Source: Pseudonocardia sediminis | GTDB lineage: Bacteria; Actinomycetota; Actinomycetes; Mycobacteriales; Pseudonocardiaceae | Assembly: GCF_004217185.1 (NCBI RefSeq) | Contig: NZ_SHKL01000001.1 | Location: 2,664,001-2,728,000, forward strand | Length of the DNA stretch: 64,000 bases | Direction of reading: 5' to 3' | Part shown: positions 9,520-17,489 of the stretch, piece after piece | Layout of the letters: each line of letters opens with the position of its first letter | Position numbering within the stretch: position 1 is the stretch's first letter | Position numbers and translations under genes: made by a program | The notes under the pieces: generated by a model | Told to the model about the DNA's origin: nothing | Database searches by the model: none | What the model saw: the letters and a program-made list of their open reading frames with translations, nothing else

Positions 9520-9819
9520 GTGCGGGAGTTCCAGCGTGGAGCGGTGCGGCTGCACATCCTCCATCACGCCGCTGAGCAGGAGATCCACGGTGCATGGATG
9601 ACCAAGGAGCTGGCCTCGCACGGCTATGACATCAGCCCGGGCACCCTCTACCCGACCCTGCACCGGCTGGAGAGCGACGGGCTGCTCGCCTCCGAACAAC
9701 AGGTGGTGCACGGTCGAACCCGGCGCGTCTACCGGGCGACCGAGGCGGGCCGCACGGCGCTGGCCCAGGATCGTCGCGCGTTGGCCGAGCTGGCCCGTGA
9801 GGTGCTGCCGGAGCGCTGA
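9520..9819 (+). CDS. PadR family transcriptional regulator
   Basis: A 99-residue winged-helix repressor. Starts at GTG 9520 with GGAGG 4 nt upstream. The recognition region ISPGTLYPTLHRLESDGLL and the wing HGRTRRVYRATEAGRTAL are diagnostic of PadR. The protein lacks the longer C-terminal helix of the larger PadR subclass, so it is of the compact type. Similar GATA-containing inverted repeats before this gene, the APC permease and the ArsC-like gene suggest that it controls those three genes. Confidence 0.92.
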   Translation: MREFQRGAVRLHILHHAAEQEIHGAWMTKELASHGYDISPGTLYPTLHRLESDGLLASEQQVVHGRTRRVYRATEAGRTALAQDRRALAELAREVLPER

Positions 9820-9984
9820 GCACCATCACCCCGGCCCCGACATCGCGACCCGATCCTCTGCGGCGGGCGGATCCGGCGGCGGGGGTTCCAGTGACGCGGT
9901 GGGTGGCGGGGCCGGGCTCGCTGCCCGGCGCCGGGAGGGGGTTCGCCCCGTTCGTCCCCCGCCGGGCTCGAGGGGCCCGGCCTC

Positions 9985-10821
9985 TTATGCCGCGGACAGG
10001 ACACCGGTGGACAGGGCGATGAGCAGGGCGACGCCGACGGTGACGCGGTAGCCGATGAACACGGTGATCCGATGCCGGGTGACCAGGCGCAGCATCCCGG
10101 CGATCGAGGCGTAGGCGACGGCGAAGCTGACCGCGGTCGCGACCCCGGTGGCGACCCACCCCACGGAGGCCGAGATCGCACCGCCCTCGCTGAGCGCCTG
10201 CTGTCCACCTGCGGCGACCAGGGCGGGGATGGACAGGAAGAACGACGACCGGGTCGCGCTCACCCGGTCCAGACCGCGCAGCAGCCCGGCGCTGATCGTC
10301 GCCCCGGACCGCGACACCCCGGGGACCAGCGCCACGCACTGCACCACCCCGACGACGAGCGCGTCACCGAGGCCCAGCGCGTCCTCGCCGCGGTCCTGCG
10401 AGGCCCGTCGCTCGGCCCAGAACATGACCGCGCTCCACCCGATCAGCGCGACCGCGACCACCCACAGGCTGCGCAACGACCCGGAGACGACGTCCTTGGC
10501 CAGCAGCCCGACCACCCCGATCGGCACCGACCCGGCGATCACGTACCAGGCCATCCGGTAAGCCGGCCCGGTCCGCAGACCGCGATCGAGCAGGCCACGA
10601 CACCACGCGGCCACCAGCGCCGTGATGTCTCGGCGGAAGTAGACGAGCACCGCGGCGATCGCGCCGACCTGGATGACGGCGGTGAACCCGGTGACCCCGT
10701 GATCAGCGGCCGGGAGGCCCAGCAGCTGCTCGGCGATGGTCAGGTGCCCCGTACTCGACACCGGGAGGAACTCGGTGATCCCCTCCACGATGCCCAGCAC
10801 CACCGCCTGCCACAGATTCAC
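9985..10821 (-). CDS. uppP: undecaprenyl-diphosphatase UppP (BacA)
   Basis: A 278-residue membrane phosphatase that recycles undecaprenyl pyrophosphate for cell-wall synthesis and can give bacitracin tolerance. I start at the GTG at 10821, which gives the family's usual N-terminus and length. The active-site motif 1 is GIVEGITEFLPVSSTGHL, and motif 2 is VPGVSRSGATISAGLLRG. The open frame continues far upstream with low-complexity sequence that is not part of the protein. It is flanked by the two copies of the 9477/10974 repeat together with padR. Likely an accessory copy. Confidence 0.93.
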   Translation of the reverse strand: MNLWQAVVLGIVEGITEFLPVSSTGHLTIAEQLLGLPAADHGVTGFTAVIQVGAIAAVLVYFRRDITALVAAWCRGLLDRGLRTGPAYRMAWYVIAGSVPIGVVGLLAKDVVSGSLRSLWVVAVALIGWSAVMFWAERRASQDRGEDALGLGDALVVGVVQCVALVPGVSRSGATISAGLLRGLDRVSATRSSFFLSIPALVAAGGQQALSEGGAISASVGWVATGVATAVSFAVAYASIAGMLRLVTRHRITVFIGYRVTVGVALLIALSTGVLSAA

Positions 10822-11100
10822 GTCCGACCCGGTCTCGCGCGTGCCATGACGAGGAGTCGACCAGACCGGGTCATCCGGCGGGCGGGCGGGACCCCGCACG
10901 CCCGCCGGGGCGGCGCCGGGAACGCGCCGGACCCTCGACGCTGCCGAGCTGCCACCCCGGGCCGCTCGGCCGCGTGATGCTCGGGTGGCGATGACGGGTT
11001 CAGCACTGGTTGGTCGGAGACGGTCCGCGCCAGGGTCGCTGTCCCGGGCCGGCCCGGGAGAGGTCCTGTCCGGCCACTGACCGCTCCACTCGATTCTCGA

Positions 11101-11115
11101 TATCGCTCGGCGATA
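11101..11115 (+). promoter_or_regulatory. TATCGC-TCG-GCGATA inverted repeat, APC promoter
   Basis: A perfect 6-3-6 inverted repeat ends 4 nt before the GTG at 11120. It overlaps what would be the -10 region of a leaderless transcript. It shares its core with the PadR promoter site. Confidence 0.55.
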
Positions 11116-11119
11116 CGCT

Positions 11120-12382
11120 GTGCGGGTGGCGGATCCGGGGTTGGTGCGGCGGCTGGGTTTCGGCGACGCCGTCGTGCTGGGGTTGGGCTCGATGCTCGGT
11201 GCCGGGGTGTTCGCCGCCCTCGGTCCGGCGGCCGCCGCGGCCGGCACCGGGCTGCTGATCGCGCTCGCGGTGGCGGCGGTGGTGGCCTACTGCAACGCCA
11301 CCGCCTCTGCGCGGCTGGCGGCGGTGTATCCGGAGTCGGGCGGGACCTATGTCTACGGGCGGCGGCGCCTCGGCCCGGTGTGGGGATTCACCGCCGGGTG
11401 GGGGTTCGTGGTCGGCAAGACCGCGAGCTGCGCGGCGATGGCGCTGACCTTCGGCGCCTACGCCTGGCCCGCCCATCCGGTCCCGCCGGCCGTCGCGGCG
11501 GTGGTGGTGTTGACCGCGGTCAACTACCTCGGGGTCACCAAGACCGCCGGGCTGACCCGGCTGCTGGTCGCCGCGACACTGCTCGCGCTGGCCGCGGTCG
11601 TGGCGGCCGGGCTCGGCGGCGGCGCCGCGGACCCGGCGAACCTGACCGGCTGGACCGGGGGCGGGGTGCTGGGGATCGGGCAGGCCGCGGCGTTGTTGTT
11701 CTTCTCCTTCGCCGGCTACGCCCGCATCGCCACTCTCGGCGAGGAGGTCCGCGACCCGGCGACCACGATCCCGCGGGCGATCCCGGTCGCGCTCGGGATC
11801 GTGCTGGTGATCTACGCGGTGATCGCGGTGACCGCGCTGCTGGCGGTCGGCCCGGGCGGGTTGGCTGCCGCGGCGGCGCCGCTGGCGGCGGTCGCCGGGT
11901 CCGGCACGCTGGCGTTCCTCGCCCCGGTCGTGCGGGTCGGTGGGGCGCTCGCCTCGGCCGGGGTGTTGTTGTCGTTGATGGCCGGGATCGGGCGGACCAC
12001 CCTGGCCATGGCCCGCGACCACGAGCTGCCCGCCGTGCTGGGGGCGGTGCATCCACGGTTCCGGGTGCCGCACCGCGCCGAGCTGGTCCTGGGCGTGGTC
12101 GTGGTCGTGGTCGTGCTGGTCGCCGATGTGCAGGCGGCGATCGGGTTCTCCAGCTTCGCGGTGCTGGTCTACTACGCGATCGCCAACGCCGCCGCGTTCA
12201 CCCTGCCCGGGCACCAGAGCCCACACCGCGCCCGGCTGCGCGTGGTGACCGTCATCGGGCTGCTGGGCTGCCTCGCCCTGGCGTTCACCCTGCCCCCGAC
12301 CACCATCGCGATCGGGGTCGTGGTCCTCGCGGTAGGGGTGGCCGGGCGCGCGGTCCTGCGGACGGTCCGCGGACGCGGTTGA
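11120..12382 (+). CDS. APC family amino acid permease
   Basis: A 420-residue secondary transporter with about 12 membrane segments. The N-terminal LGLGSMLGAGVFAALGPAAAAAG is the APC TM1 substrate-site motif and VYPESGGTYVYGRR is the TM3 region. Later FSFAGYARIATLGEEVRDPATTIPRAI is the TM6 region and loop of the YjeH/cationic amino acid subgroup. The substrate is unknown. GTG 11120 or 11126 may be the start; there is no ribosome site, consistent with leaderless translation. It probably belongs to the PadR regulon with the next gene. Confidence 0.88.
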   Translation: MRVADPGLVRRLGFGDAVVLGLGSMLGAGVFAALGPAAAAAGTGLLIALAVAAVVAYCNATASARLAAVYPESGGTYVYGRRRLGPVWGFTAGWGFVVGKTASCAAMALTFGAYAWPAHPVPPAVAAVVVLTAVNYLGVTKTAGLTRLLVAATLLALAAVVAAGLGGGAADPANLTGWTGGGVLGIGQAAALLFFSFAGYARIATLGEEVRDPATTIPRAIPVALGIVLVIYAVIAVTALLAVGPGGLAAAAAPLAAVAGSGTLAFLAPVVRVGGALASAGVLLSLMAGIGRTTLAMARDHELPAVLGAVHPRFRVPHRAELVLGVVVVVVVLVADVQAAIGFSSFAVLVYYAIANAAAFTLPGHQSPHRARLRVVTVIGLLGCLALAFTLPPTTIAIGVVVLAVGVAGRAVLRTVRGRG

Positions 12383-12467
12383 TCTCCGCGCGCAGGCGGA
12401 CTGATCGGGCGCAGGTGAACTTCTGCTGAACGCCCCCGTCGGGCCGCCCCGGTGCCGCTCGCTGATG

Positions 12468-12486
12468 GATATCGTGCCGCGATATC
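12468..12486 (+). promoter_or_regulatory. GATATCG-N5-CGATATC inverted repeat
   Basis: A perfect 7-5-7 inverted repeat about 35 nt upstream of the ATG at 12521. It matches the PadR-type sites at 9492 and 11101 and is the most symmetrical of the three. Confidence 0.6.
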
Positions 12487-12520
12487 GGGAACCGGGTCGA
12501 GGGGTTGTGGAGGTGCGGTC

Positions 12521-13216
12521 ATGGGTCGCGACATCGAGGAGTTCGAGCTGCTCAACACCGCATCGCAGCTACGGCGCGCGGCGGTGCACGCGTTCGACTA
12601 CTACCGCGGCGCGATCCCGATCGAGGACTGCCAGTCGATCGTCGAGGAGTCCTACGAACTCCTCGGCCAGAGCGCGGTCATCACGACGCACCTGGTGGCG
12701 TTGGCGGATCGGTGGTCGATCGAGCGCCTACGCCGGGTCGGGATCCTGGACAACCGGCTCGGGCGCACCGCACCCGAGGTGCTCTTCGTCGACCTCGACG
12801 ACTCCGGCCCCGCCGCCGCGGCGGCCGCGCTGCTGGCCGGCTACGCGCGCGGGCGGGTCAACACCGGCTCGGCCGGGCAGAAACCCGCCGCGGGCACCGA
12901 CCCCGCGCTGGCCCGGGTCGCCGCCGGCGCCGGACTGGACCTGACCGAGGTGTTCCCCAAGGCCGTCACCCGCGAGGCCCTGCAGGTTGCCGACGTCGTC
13001 ATCACCCTGGGCCGGGCCGGTCTCGACCAGGAGTACCCCGGCCCCGAGCCCGTGACGGGCGCACAGGTGGCGGGCCGTCACCGCCGCGTGCTGCACTGGG
13101 AGCTGCCGGTGCTCGACGGGCAGTCCGACGACGTCGTGCGCGCCGCGATCGACGACCTCGATCGTCGGGTGCTCGGGCTGCTCGTCGAGCTGCTCAACCC
13201 GTCTGATCGGGGCTGA
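12521..13216 (+). CDS. ArsC/LMW-phosphatase-like protein lacking the catalytic P-loop
   Basis: A 231-residue protein with the same two-part build as the arsenate reductase at 19672: an N-terminal three-helix domain (residues 1-80) and a LMW-PTP fold. At the P-loop, where the paralogue has LFLCTHNAGRSQM, this protein has LFVDLDDSGPAAA. The nucleophile Cys is Asp91, the Arg is Pro97 and the Ser is Ala98. The later general-acid Asp also appears replaced. The fold is otherwise kept (NTGSAGQKPAAGTDPALARV, FPKAVTREALQVADVVITLG). GGAGG sits 7 nt before the ATG. It is best read as a pseudoenzyme, perhaps a sensor or binding partner, not a reductase. Confidence 0.75.
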   Translation: MGRDIEEFELLNTASQLRRAAVHAFDYYRGAIPIEDCQSIVEESYELLGQSAVITTHLVALADRWSIERLRRVGILDNRLGRTAPEVLFVDLDDSGPAAAAAALLAGYARGRVNTGSAGQKPAAGTDPALARVAAGAGLDLTEVFPKAVTREALQVADVVITLGRAGLDQEYPGPEPVTGAQVAGRHRRVLHWELPVLDGQSDDVVRAAIDDLDRRVLGLLVELLNPSDRG

Positions 13217-13253
13217 TCGGGGCGGGCCTGTTCCGGTGGTCCGTCTCCTCGGA

Positions 13254-14198
13254 TCAGACGGGTGATCGGTGCTCGGTCACGGCCCGATCGATGTCGTGGG
13301 CGAGCAGGTGGTGGTTGGCGGCGATCGCGGCGGTGACCCCGGAGGCGGCTGAGACGATGGCTTGGGTGTCGCGCGCGAGGTTGCCCACCGCCCAGAGGCC
13401 GGTCACGCTGGTCTGGCCGGTGGCATCGACGGCGAGAGCTCCTGATGCCTCGCGGGTGCAGCCCAGCTCGGTGAGCACCTCGTCGCGGGGCAGGAACCGC
13501 GGCCCGACGAACACCGCGGCACCGGGCAGTACCCGGTGGTCGGCGAACTCGACGGCGACCGGGGTCCGGTCGTGGTCGATGACGGCGGTGACCGGGGTGT
13601 CGATGACCTCGATGCCGCGCGCGGTGAGGCGCTCGCGTTCGTTCCCGTCGAGTTCGATTCCGTTGGTGGCGAACACCACCGCGGCGCTCCACTGCCGCAC
13701 GAGTTGGACCTGGTGCAAGGTGAACGGCCGGTTCTGCCCGCCGAGCACGATCAGCGGGGCGTCGCGGACCTCGAAGCCGTGGCAGTAGGGGCAGTGCAGC
13801 ACGGTGTGGCCCCACCGGGCGGCGAGTCCGGGGATCGGTGGGAGCTCGTCGCGCAAGCCGGTCGCGGCGATCACCGCGCGCGCGGTCAGCCGGCGTCGGT
13901 CGTCGAGCTCGACCACGAAGCCACGGTTCCCGTCGCCGGCAATCCGTCTCGCGGTGCCGGTGATCAGCTCACCGCCGTAGTGGCGCACCTCCGCGGCTCC
14001 GCCCGCCAGCAGTTCCGCGGGGGAGGCCTCGTCACGGGAGAGGAACCCGTGCACGTGCTCGGCCGCGGTGTTGCGCGGCGACCCCGCATCGACGCAGGTG
14101 ACCCTGCGCCGGGCCCGGGCCAACATCAGCGCCGCGGACAGACCGCCGACACCACCGCCGACGATCACCACGTCGTGGTTCGGGTCGTTGTCGGGCAC
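13254..14198 (-). CDS. thioredoxin-reductase-like FAD/NAD(P) oxidoreductase
   Basis: A 314-residue flavoprotein. It has an FAD-binding GGGVGGLSAALMLARA near residue 14, the redox-active CPYC at Cys136/Cys139 and a C-terminal ATGQTSVTGLWAVGN FAD motif. It would pass electrons from NAD(P)H to a small dithiol protein, plausibly one serving the arsenate reductases or methyltransferases nearby. The GTG at 14198 follows GGAGAGG. It is the last gene of a minus-strand run with three methyltransferases and the ArsR-rhodanese gene. A decayed second copy lies at 17110-17447 on the other strand. Confidence 0.88.
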   Translation of the reverse strand: MPDNDPNHDVVIVGGGVGGLSAALMLARARRRVTCVDAGSPRNTAAEHVHGFLSRDEASPAELLAGGAAEVRHYGGELITGTARRIAGDGNRGFVVELDDRRRLTARAVIAATGLRDELPPIPGLAARWGHTVLHCPYCHGFEVRDAPLIVLGGQNRPFTLHQVQLVRQWSAAVVFATNGIELDGNERERLTARGIEVIDTPVTAVIDHDRTPVAVEFADHRVLPGAAVFVGPRFLPRDEVLTELGCTREASGALAVDATGQTSVTGLWAVGNLARDTQAIVSAASGVTAAIAANHHLLAHDIDRAVTEHRSPV

Positions 14199-14202
14199 GT
14201 GC

Positions 14203-14862
14203 TCACCTCTCCGGAGGGGTCGGGGTGCGAACGGCGTGGCCCAGCACGTGGGGACTGGCCGGGACCGTGGGCCGCTGCGGGTAGTGCAGGTAGCGGTGCC
14301 GGGCAACGTCGAACCCGGCGGCGCGGATCGACCCGAGGGGGTCGCGGGCGGTGTGGCAGCCCCCGTAGAGCCGCGGCCAGATGGTGGCGTCGGCGACGTG
14401 CTGGGCCGTCCGCAGCAGCCGGCCCTCTGCCAGGGTGTGCTCGAGGAACACCAGCCGCCCGCCCGGACGCAGCACGCGGGTGAGCTCGGCGAGGGTCCGA
14501 TCCGGGTCGGGCATCGCGCACAGCACCAGGCACAGCACCGCGGCGTCGACGGCCTGATCCGGCAACGGGATGGCTTCCCCTCGACCGGGGGTGACCTCGA
14601 CCGGGACCGGTGCGGTCGCCGCCGCCTGCGTCGCGAGTGCACGTAGGTGCGGTTCCGGTTCGATCGCGTGTACCGCGGTGACGGTGTCGGGGTAGTGGGC
14701 GAAGTTGCGGCCGTTGCCGCATCCGATCTCGACGACCTCTCCGCGCAGGTCGGAGACCAGCTCGGCGCGGAGCCCCCGGAGGCCGTGGCGGTCCATCTCC
14801 TCGGTCATCCGGGCGTAGAAACGCGCGAACCGCGGCCGCGGCCGGTCGCCGCCGGTCCTCAT
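14203..14862 (-). CDS. class I SAM-dependent methyltransferase
   Basis: A 219-residue methyltransferase. SAM motif I is VVEIGCGNGRNF, motif II/III includes IPLPDQAVDAAVLCLVLCAMPD, and VLRPGGRLVFLEHT is the post-motif region. The substrate is not evident; the UbiE/PhcB-like end (TIWPRLYGGCHTARDP) resembles small-molecule methyltransferases. The ATG overlaps the stop of the upstream methyltransferase (ATGA), so it is co-translated with it. It may act on thiols or metalloid species given the arsenic context, which is inference. Confidence 0.85.
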   Translation of the reverse strand: MRTGGDRPRPRFARFYARMTEEMDRHGLRGLRAELVSDLRGEVVEIGCGNGRNFAHYPDTVTAVHAIEPEPHLRALATQAAATAPVPVEVTPGRGEAIPLPDQAVDAAVLCLVLCAMPDPDRTLAELTRVLRPGGRLVFLEHTLAEGRLLRTAQHVADATIWPRLYGGCHTARDPLGSIRAAGFDVARHRYLHYPQRPTVPASPHVLGHAVRTPTPPER

Positions 14863-15548
14863 CCGAGCACCGTCCCCGGGCAGGGTTCGGGTCGGCGGCG
14901 TTGCAGTACCAGCCAGGTGAAGTGCTGATCGGTGCCCCACGGGGTGCGATGGTGCTCGTCGCGGGCGGTCACCGGGTCAAAGGCCGGCCGGAACTGCGCG
15001 GCGAGCGCGTCCGGGCCGTATCTGATGACCGGCAGACCCGAGCACCGGTCGGGCCCGTCCGCGGCGAACGTTCCGATCACGAGGTGCCCGCCCGGGTCGA
15101 CGTGCGCCGCGGCGAGTTCGGCGTAGCGGGAACGGTCGGCGGGATCGGTGAGGAAGTGGAACACCGCGCGGTCGTGCCAGAGCCGGAAGGTCCCCGACGG
15201 CTGCCAGGCCCGGACGTCGGCGACAACCCACGTGACCGCGCCGGTCGGGTGCCCGGCGCTCTCGACGCGGCGGCGCGCGATGGCCAGCGCCTGCTGCGAG
15301 GCGTCGAGCACGGTGATCCGGCGGCGACCGGCGGCCAGGAGATGATCGACCAGCACACCGGTGCCGCCGCCGACGTCGACGACCCGCTCACGGGCTTCGA
15401 CCGGCAACGAGTCGATCAGCTCGGCGGAGGCACCCGCGTCCGGCTGGGTCCACGACAGCTGATCGGCCGCGCGGGTGGAGTAGAGATCGTCCCAGTGTCC
15501 TGCCGCCGCCGCGGCGGAGTGTTCGTCGCTGGACCGGGCGCTGGTCAT
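14859..15548 (-). CDS. class I SAM-dependent methyltransferase (thiol/metalloid-type context)
   Basis: A 229-residue enzyme with AGHWDDLYSTRAADQLSWTQPD at the N-terminus, a signature of a small methyltransferase group often placed near thiol or metal-resistance genes. SAM motif I is VVDVGGGTGVLVDHLL. The start is ATG 15548, which overlaps the end (TGA at 15547-15545) of the extended reading frame of the upstream methyltransferase. That overlap is only seen if the in-frame TGA at 15634 is read through. The stop overlaps the next gene. Confidence 0.86.
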   Translation of the reverse strand: MTSARSSDEHSAAAAAGHWDDLYSTRAADQLSWTQPDAGASAELIDSLPVEARERVVDVGGGTGVLVDHLLAAGRRRITVLDASQQALAIARRRVESAGHPTGAVTWVVADVRAWQPSGTFRLWHDRAVFHFLTDPADRSRYAELAAAHVDPGGHLVIGTFAADGPDRCSGLPVIRYGPDALAAQFRPAFDPVTARDEHHRTPWGTDQHFTWLVLQRRRPEPCPGTVLG

Positions 15549-16207
15549 GACGCCGCGTCGTGTGGCACCCGGGCGCTGGCGACGAAAATCGGAATGTCCA
15601 CGGTGACCTCGACCGAGGCCGACGTGATGTTTCAAGCAGTGCCCAGCGCGGCATGGTCGAACCCGACCAGACCCGCGCCGGCGAACCACTCGGCAAGCTG
15701 CTCGCGGTCGAACCCGAGCCAGACATCGGCCTGCTCGGTCCGCATCCACTCGTGCTCGTGCGACATGCAGTCGGTGATCGCGACCGTCCCACCGGGGCGG
15801 ACCACCCGGGCCATCTCGGCCAGCATCGCCGCCGGGTCCGGGGCGTGGTGGAGCACCATGTTGGCCACCGCCGCATCGGCGGAATCGTCGTCGAGCGGAA
15901 TCCGGTCCGCAGGCGCCTCCGTCAGGGTGACGTTGTCGATCCCGAGCCCGTCGAGGTTGGTGCGGGCCTGGGCGAGCATCCCGGTCGAGGTGTCGGTGCC
16001 GGTGACCCGCGCCGCACGCCCGGCCAACCCGCCGGCGACGAACCCGGTGCCGGTACCGACGTCCACGACGTGCCCGCGGCCATCAAGGCCGCACCGCAAC
16101 GCGAGGGCTTCGACGACGGTCTCGTCGTAGAAGCTCTCGTGCATCTCGTCCCACGCCCCGGCATGGGCGTCGAAGAACTCCCGCACCTGCGTGCTGTCCA
16201 TACTCAT
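15545..16207 (-). CDS. SAM methyltransferase with in-frame TGA: candidate selenoprotein
   Basis: The frame starts at ATG 16207 and runs 191 codons (SAM motif VVDVGTGTGFVAGG, then ADAAVANMVLHHAPDPAAMLAEM and DVWLGFDREQLAEWF) to a TGA at 15634-15632. The same frame continues after it as NITSASVEVTVDIPIFVASAR and ends at a TGA overlapping the next ATG. The tail is the final beta-strand the fold requires. From memory, unverified, relatives carry Cys at the TGA position. A GGUC-loop hairpin lies 17 nt downstream. It reads as a 220-residue selenoprotein, or else a nonsense-truncated gene. Confidence 0.7.
15605..15620 (-). promoter_or_regulatory. SECIS-like hairpin of the methyltransferase gene
   Basis: On the mRNA strand GGCCTC-GGTC-GAGGTC forms a 6-bp stem (one G-U pair) with apical loop GGUC starting 17 nt after the TGA. 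Bacterial SECIS elements sit just after the Sec codon and have a conserved G (GGU) in a small apical loop. The position and loop fit; the lower stem is weak. Confidence 0.5.
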
Positions 16208-16258
16208 CCTGCTGGTCTCCCTCTGGCGTCGTCGCCCTGTCGGTCGAGCATCGGTTGA

Positions 16259-16942
16259 TCACACGGAGGTGGACTCGGCCGGGCGTTCCACCGGGAGCTG
16301 GGCCAAGCGCCACTCGAGCATCCCGTCGGCCAGGCGCACCGCACGCCGCCCGTGCGCGGTCAGCAACCGCACCGCGTCGTAGGACAGCACGCAGTACTCA
16401 CCCCGGCAGTAGGCCACGACCTCCACGTCAGGGAGCTCGGCGAGCCGGTCGGCGAGCTCGTCGAGCGGGATCGACACCGCGCCCGGGATGTGCCCCGCGG
16501 CGTACTCCCGCCCCGGTCGCACATCGAGCACCACCGCCCGACCCGCCGCGACCCGCTCCAGCAGGGCCTGCCGGTCGATCTCCTCGCACGCCGGGTCGTC
16601 CGGGCCGCGCCGGCCCAGGAACCGGTCCCGCGCCGGAGCGACCCCGTCGAGATGGGTCGCCGCGACCCGCCGCAGCAGATTTAGCAGCTCGCCCACCTCC
16701 GGGCCCGCGAGCCGGTAGACGATCGAGGTGCTCTGACGGCGGGTGCGCACCAGGCCCGAGGCCTTCAACGTCTGCAGGTGCGCCGACGCAGTGCTCAGCT
16801 TCAGGCCCGCGGCCGCGGCCAGCGGCTCCACCGGACACTCGCCCTGCGCGAGCAGGTCCAGCAGCTCCAGGCGCGCCGGGTGGGCCAGGCCCTTGCCAGC
16901 CGCCGCGAACTGCTCGAACAACTCCGTCTTCGCCCGCACCAT
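16259..16942 (-). CDS. ArsR-family regulator fused to a rhodanese domain
   Basis: A 227-residue protein. Residues 1-95 are a winged helix (LAHPARLELLDLLAQGECPVEPLAAA, then the recognition helix LSTASAHLQTLKASGLV). Residues 130-225 are a rhodanese domain with the persulfide-site loop YCRGEYCVLS and the DVRPGREYAAGHIPGA motif. It probably senses sulfane sulfur, thiols or metalloid and represses the downstream minus-strand genes. The ATG is at 16942; GTG 16939 has better spacing to GGAGG and is an alternative. It heads the run of methyltransferase and flavoprotein genes. Confidence 0.9.
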   Translation of the reverse strand: MVRAKTELFEQFAAAGKGLAHPARLELLDLLAQGECPVEPLAAAAGLKLSTASAHLQTLKASGLVRTRRQSTSIVYRLAGPEVGELLNLLRRVAATHLDGVAPARDRFLGRRGPDDPACEEIDRQALLERVAAGRAVVLDVRPGREYAAGHIPGAVSIPLDELADRLAELPDVEVVAYCRGEYCVLSYDAVRLLTAHGRRAVRLADGMLEWRLAQLPVERPAESTSV

Positions 16943-17109
16943 CTCCTCCAACCTTCTATGGAAGAACGTACGACACGCACCCGGCGCCCGACAACAGCGC
17001 CACGGGACGGTCTCGCCCGAGTCCCGAAAACGATCGTCGACGGCACCCGTCCAGCTGTACGGCGGACGCTCAGCCGAGCTCATCTCCCGCAGAGCTGTCG
17101 GCGAGCGGC

Positions 17110-17447
17110 GCCGACGACGTGCTCCCGCCACTGCCCGGGATCGCCGCCCGGTGGGGCCGAACCGTGCTGCATTGCTCCTACTGCGCGGTGTCGTCGGGCC
17201 CCGGTTCGTCCCGCGCATCGAGCTCCTGACCGGGCTGGGGTGCGCGCACGACGAGGCGGGCACGGTCGCCATCGATGCCACCGGCCAGACCAGCATGGTC
17301 GGTGCACGGGCGGTGGGGAACGTCGTACGCGACCCCCAGGCCCTCGTGTCGGCCGCTTCGGGTGTCACCGCCGCGACAGCTGTGAACCACTACCTGCTCG
17401 CCGGCGACTTCGATCGGGCCGTGACCGAGCACCGGTCGGCCATCTGA
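17110..17447 (+). pseudogene. thioredoxin-reductase-like gene remnant
   Basis: Two fragments in different frames match the intact flavoprotein at 13254-14198. DVLPPLPGIAARWGRTVLHCSYC comes first. After an internal deletion and frame change, VVGPRFVPRIELLTGLGC follows, ending ATGQTSMVGARAVGNVVRDP...YLLAGDFDRAVTEHRSAI with its natural stop. The N-terminal FAD domain and the NAD domain are missing. It is on the strand opposite to the intact copy, so an inverted duplication followed by decay is likely. Confidence 0.75.
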
Positions 17448-17489
17448 GGTCCGGGCACGGCGGTGTCGGCCGGATCGTTCTGCTCGGGC

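Larger units (their letters stand above)
9477..11017. repeat. direct repeat pair (9477-9519 and 10974-11017) bracketing padR and uppP
   Basis: The two about 42-nt stretches share GTGAT, CTCGGGTGGCGAT, CGGGTTC, CACTGG and GGTCGG in the same order, with about six mismatches. Copy A is the intact PadR promoter. Copy B lies upstream of the APC gene and has lost the CGATATCG palindrome. The arrangement suggests a duplication or an insertion of the 1.5-kb padR-uppP unit. Confidence 0.55.

Noticed and set aside
13254-14642. A longer flavoprotein reading through the upstream methyltransferase
   Set aside because: The FAD motif begins right after GTG 14198, which has a ribosome site; the upstream part is another gene's shadow.
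15632-16207. Methyltransferase simply ending at codon 191
   Set aside because: Not excluded, but the same-frame tail completing the fold and the exact overlap with the next start argue against a natural stop here.
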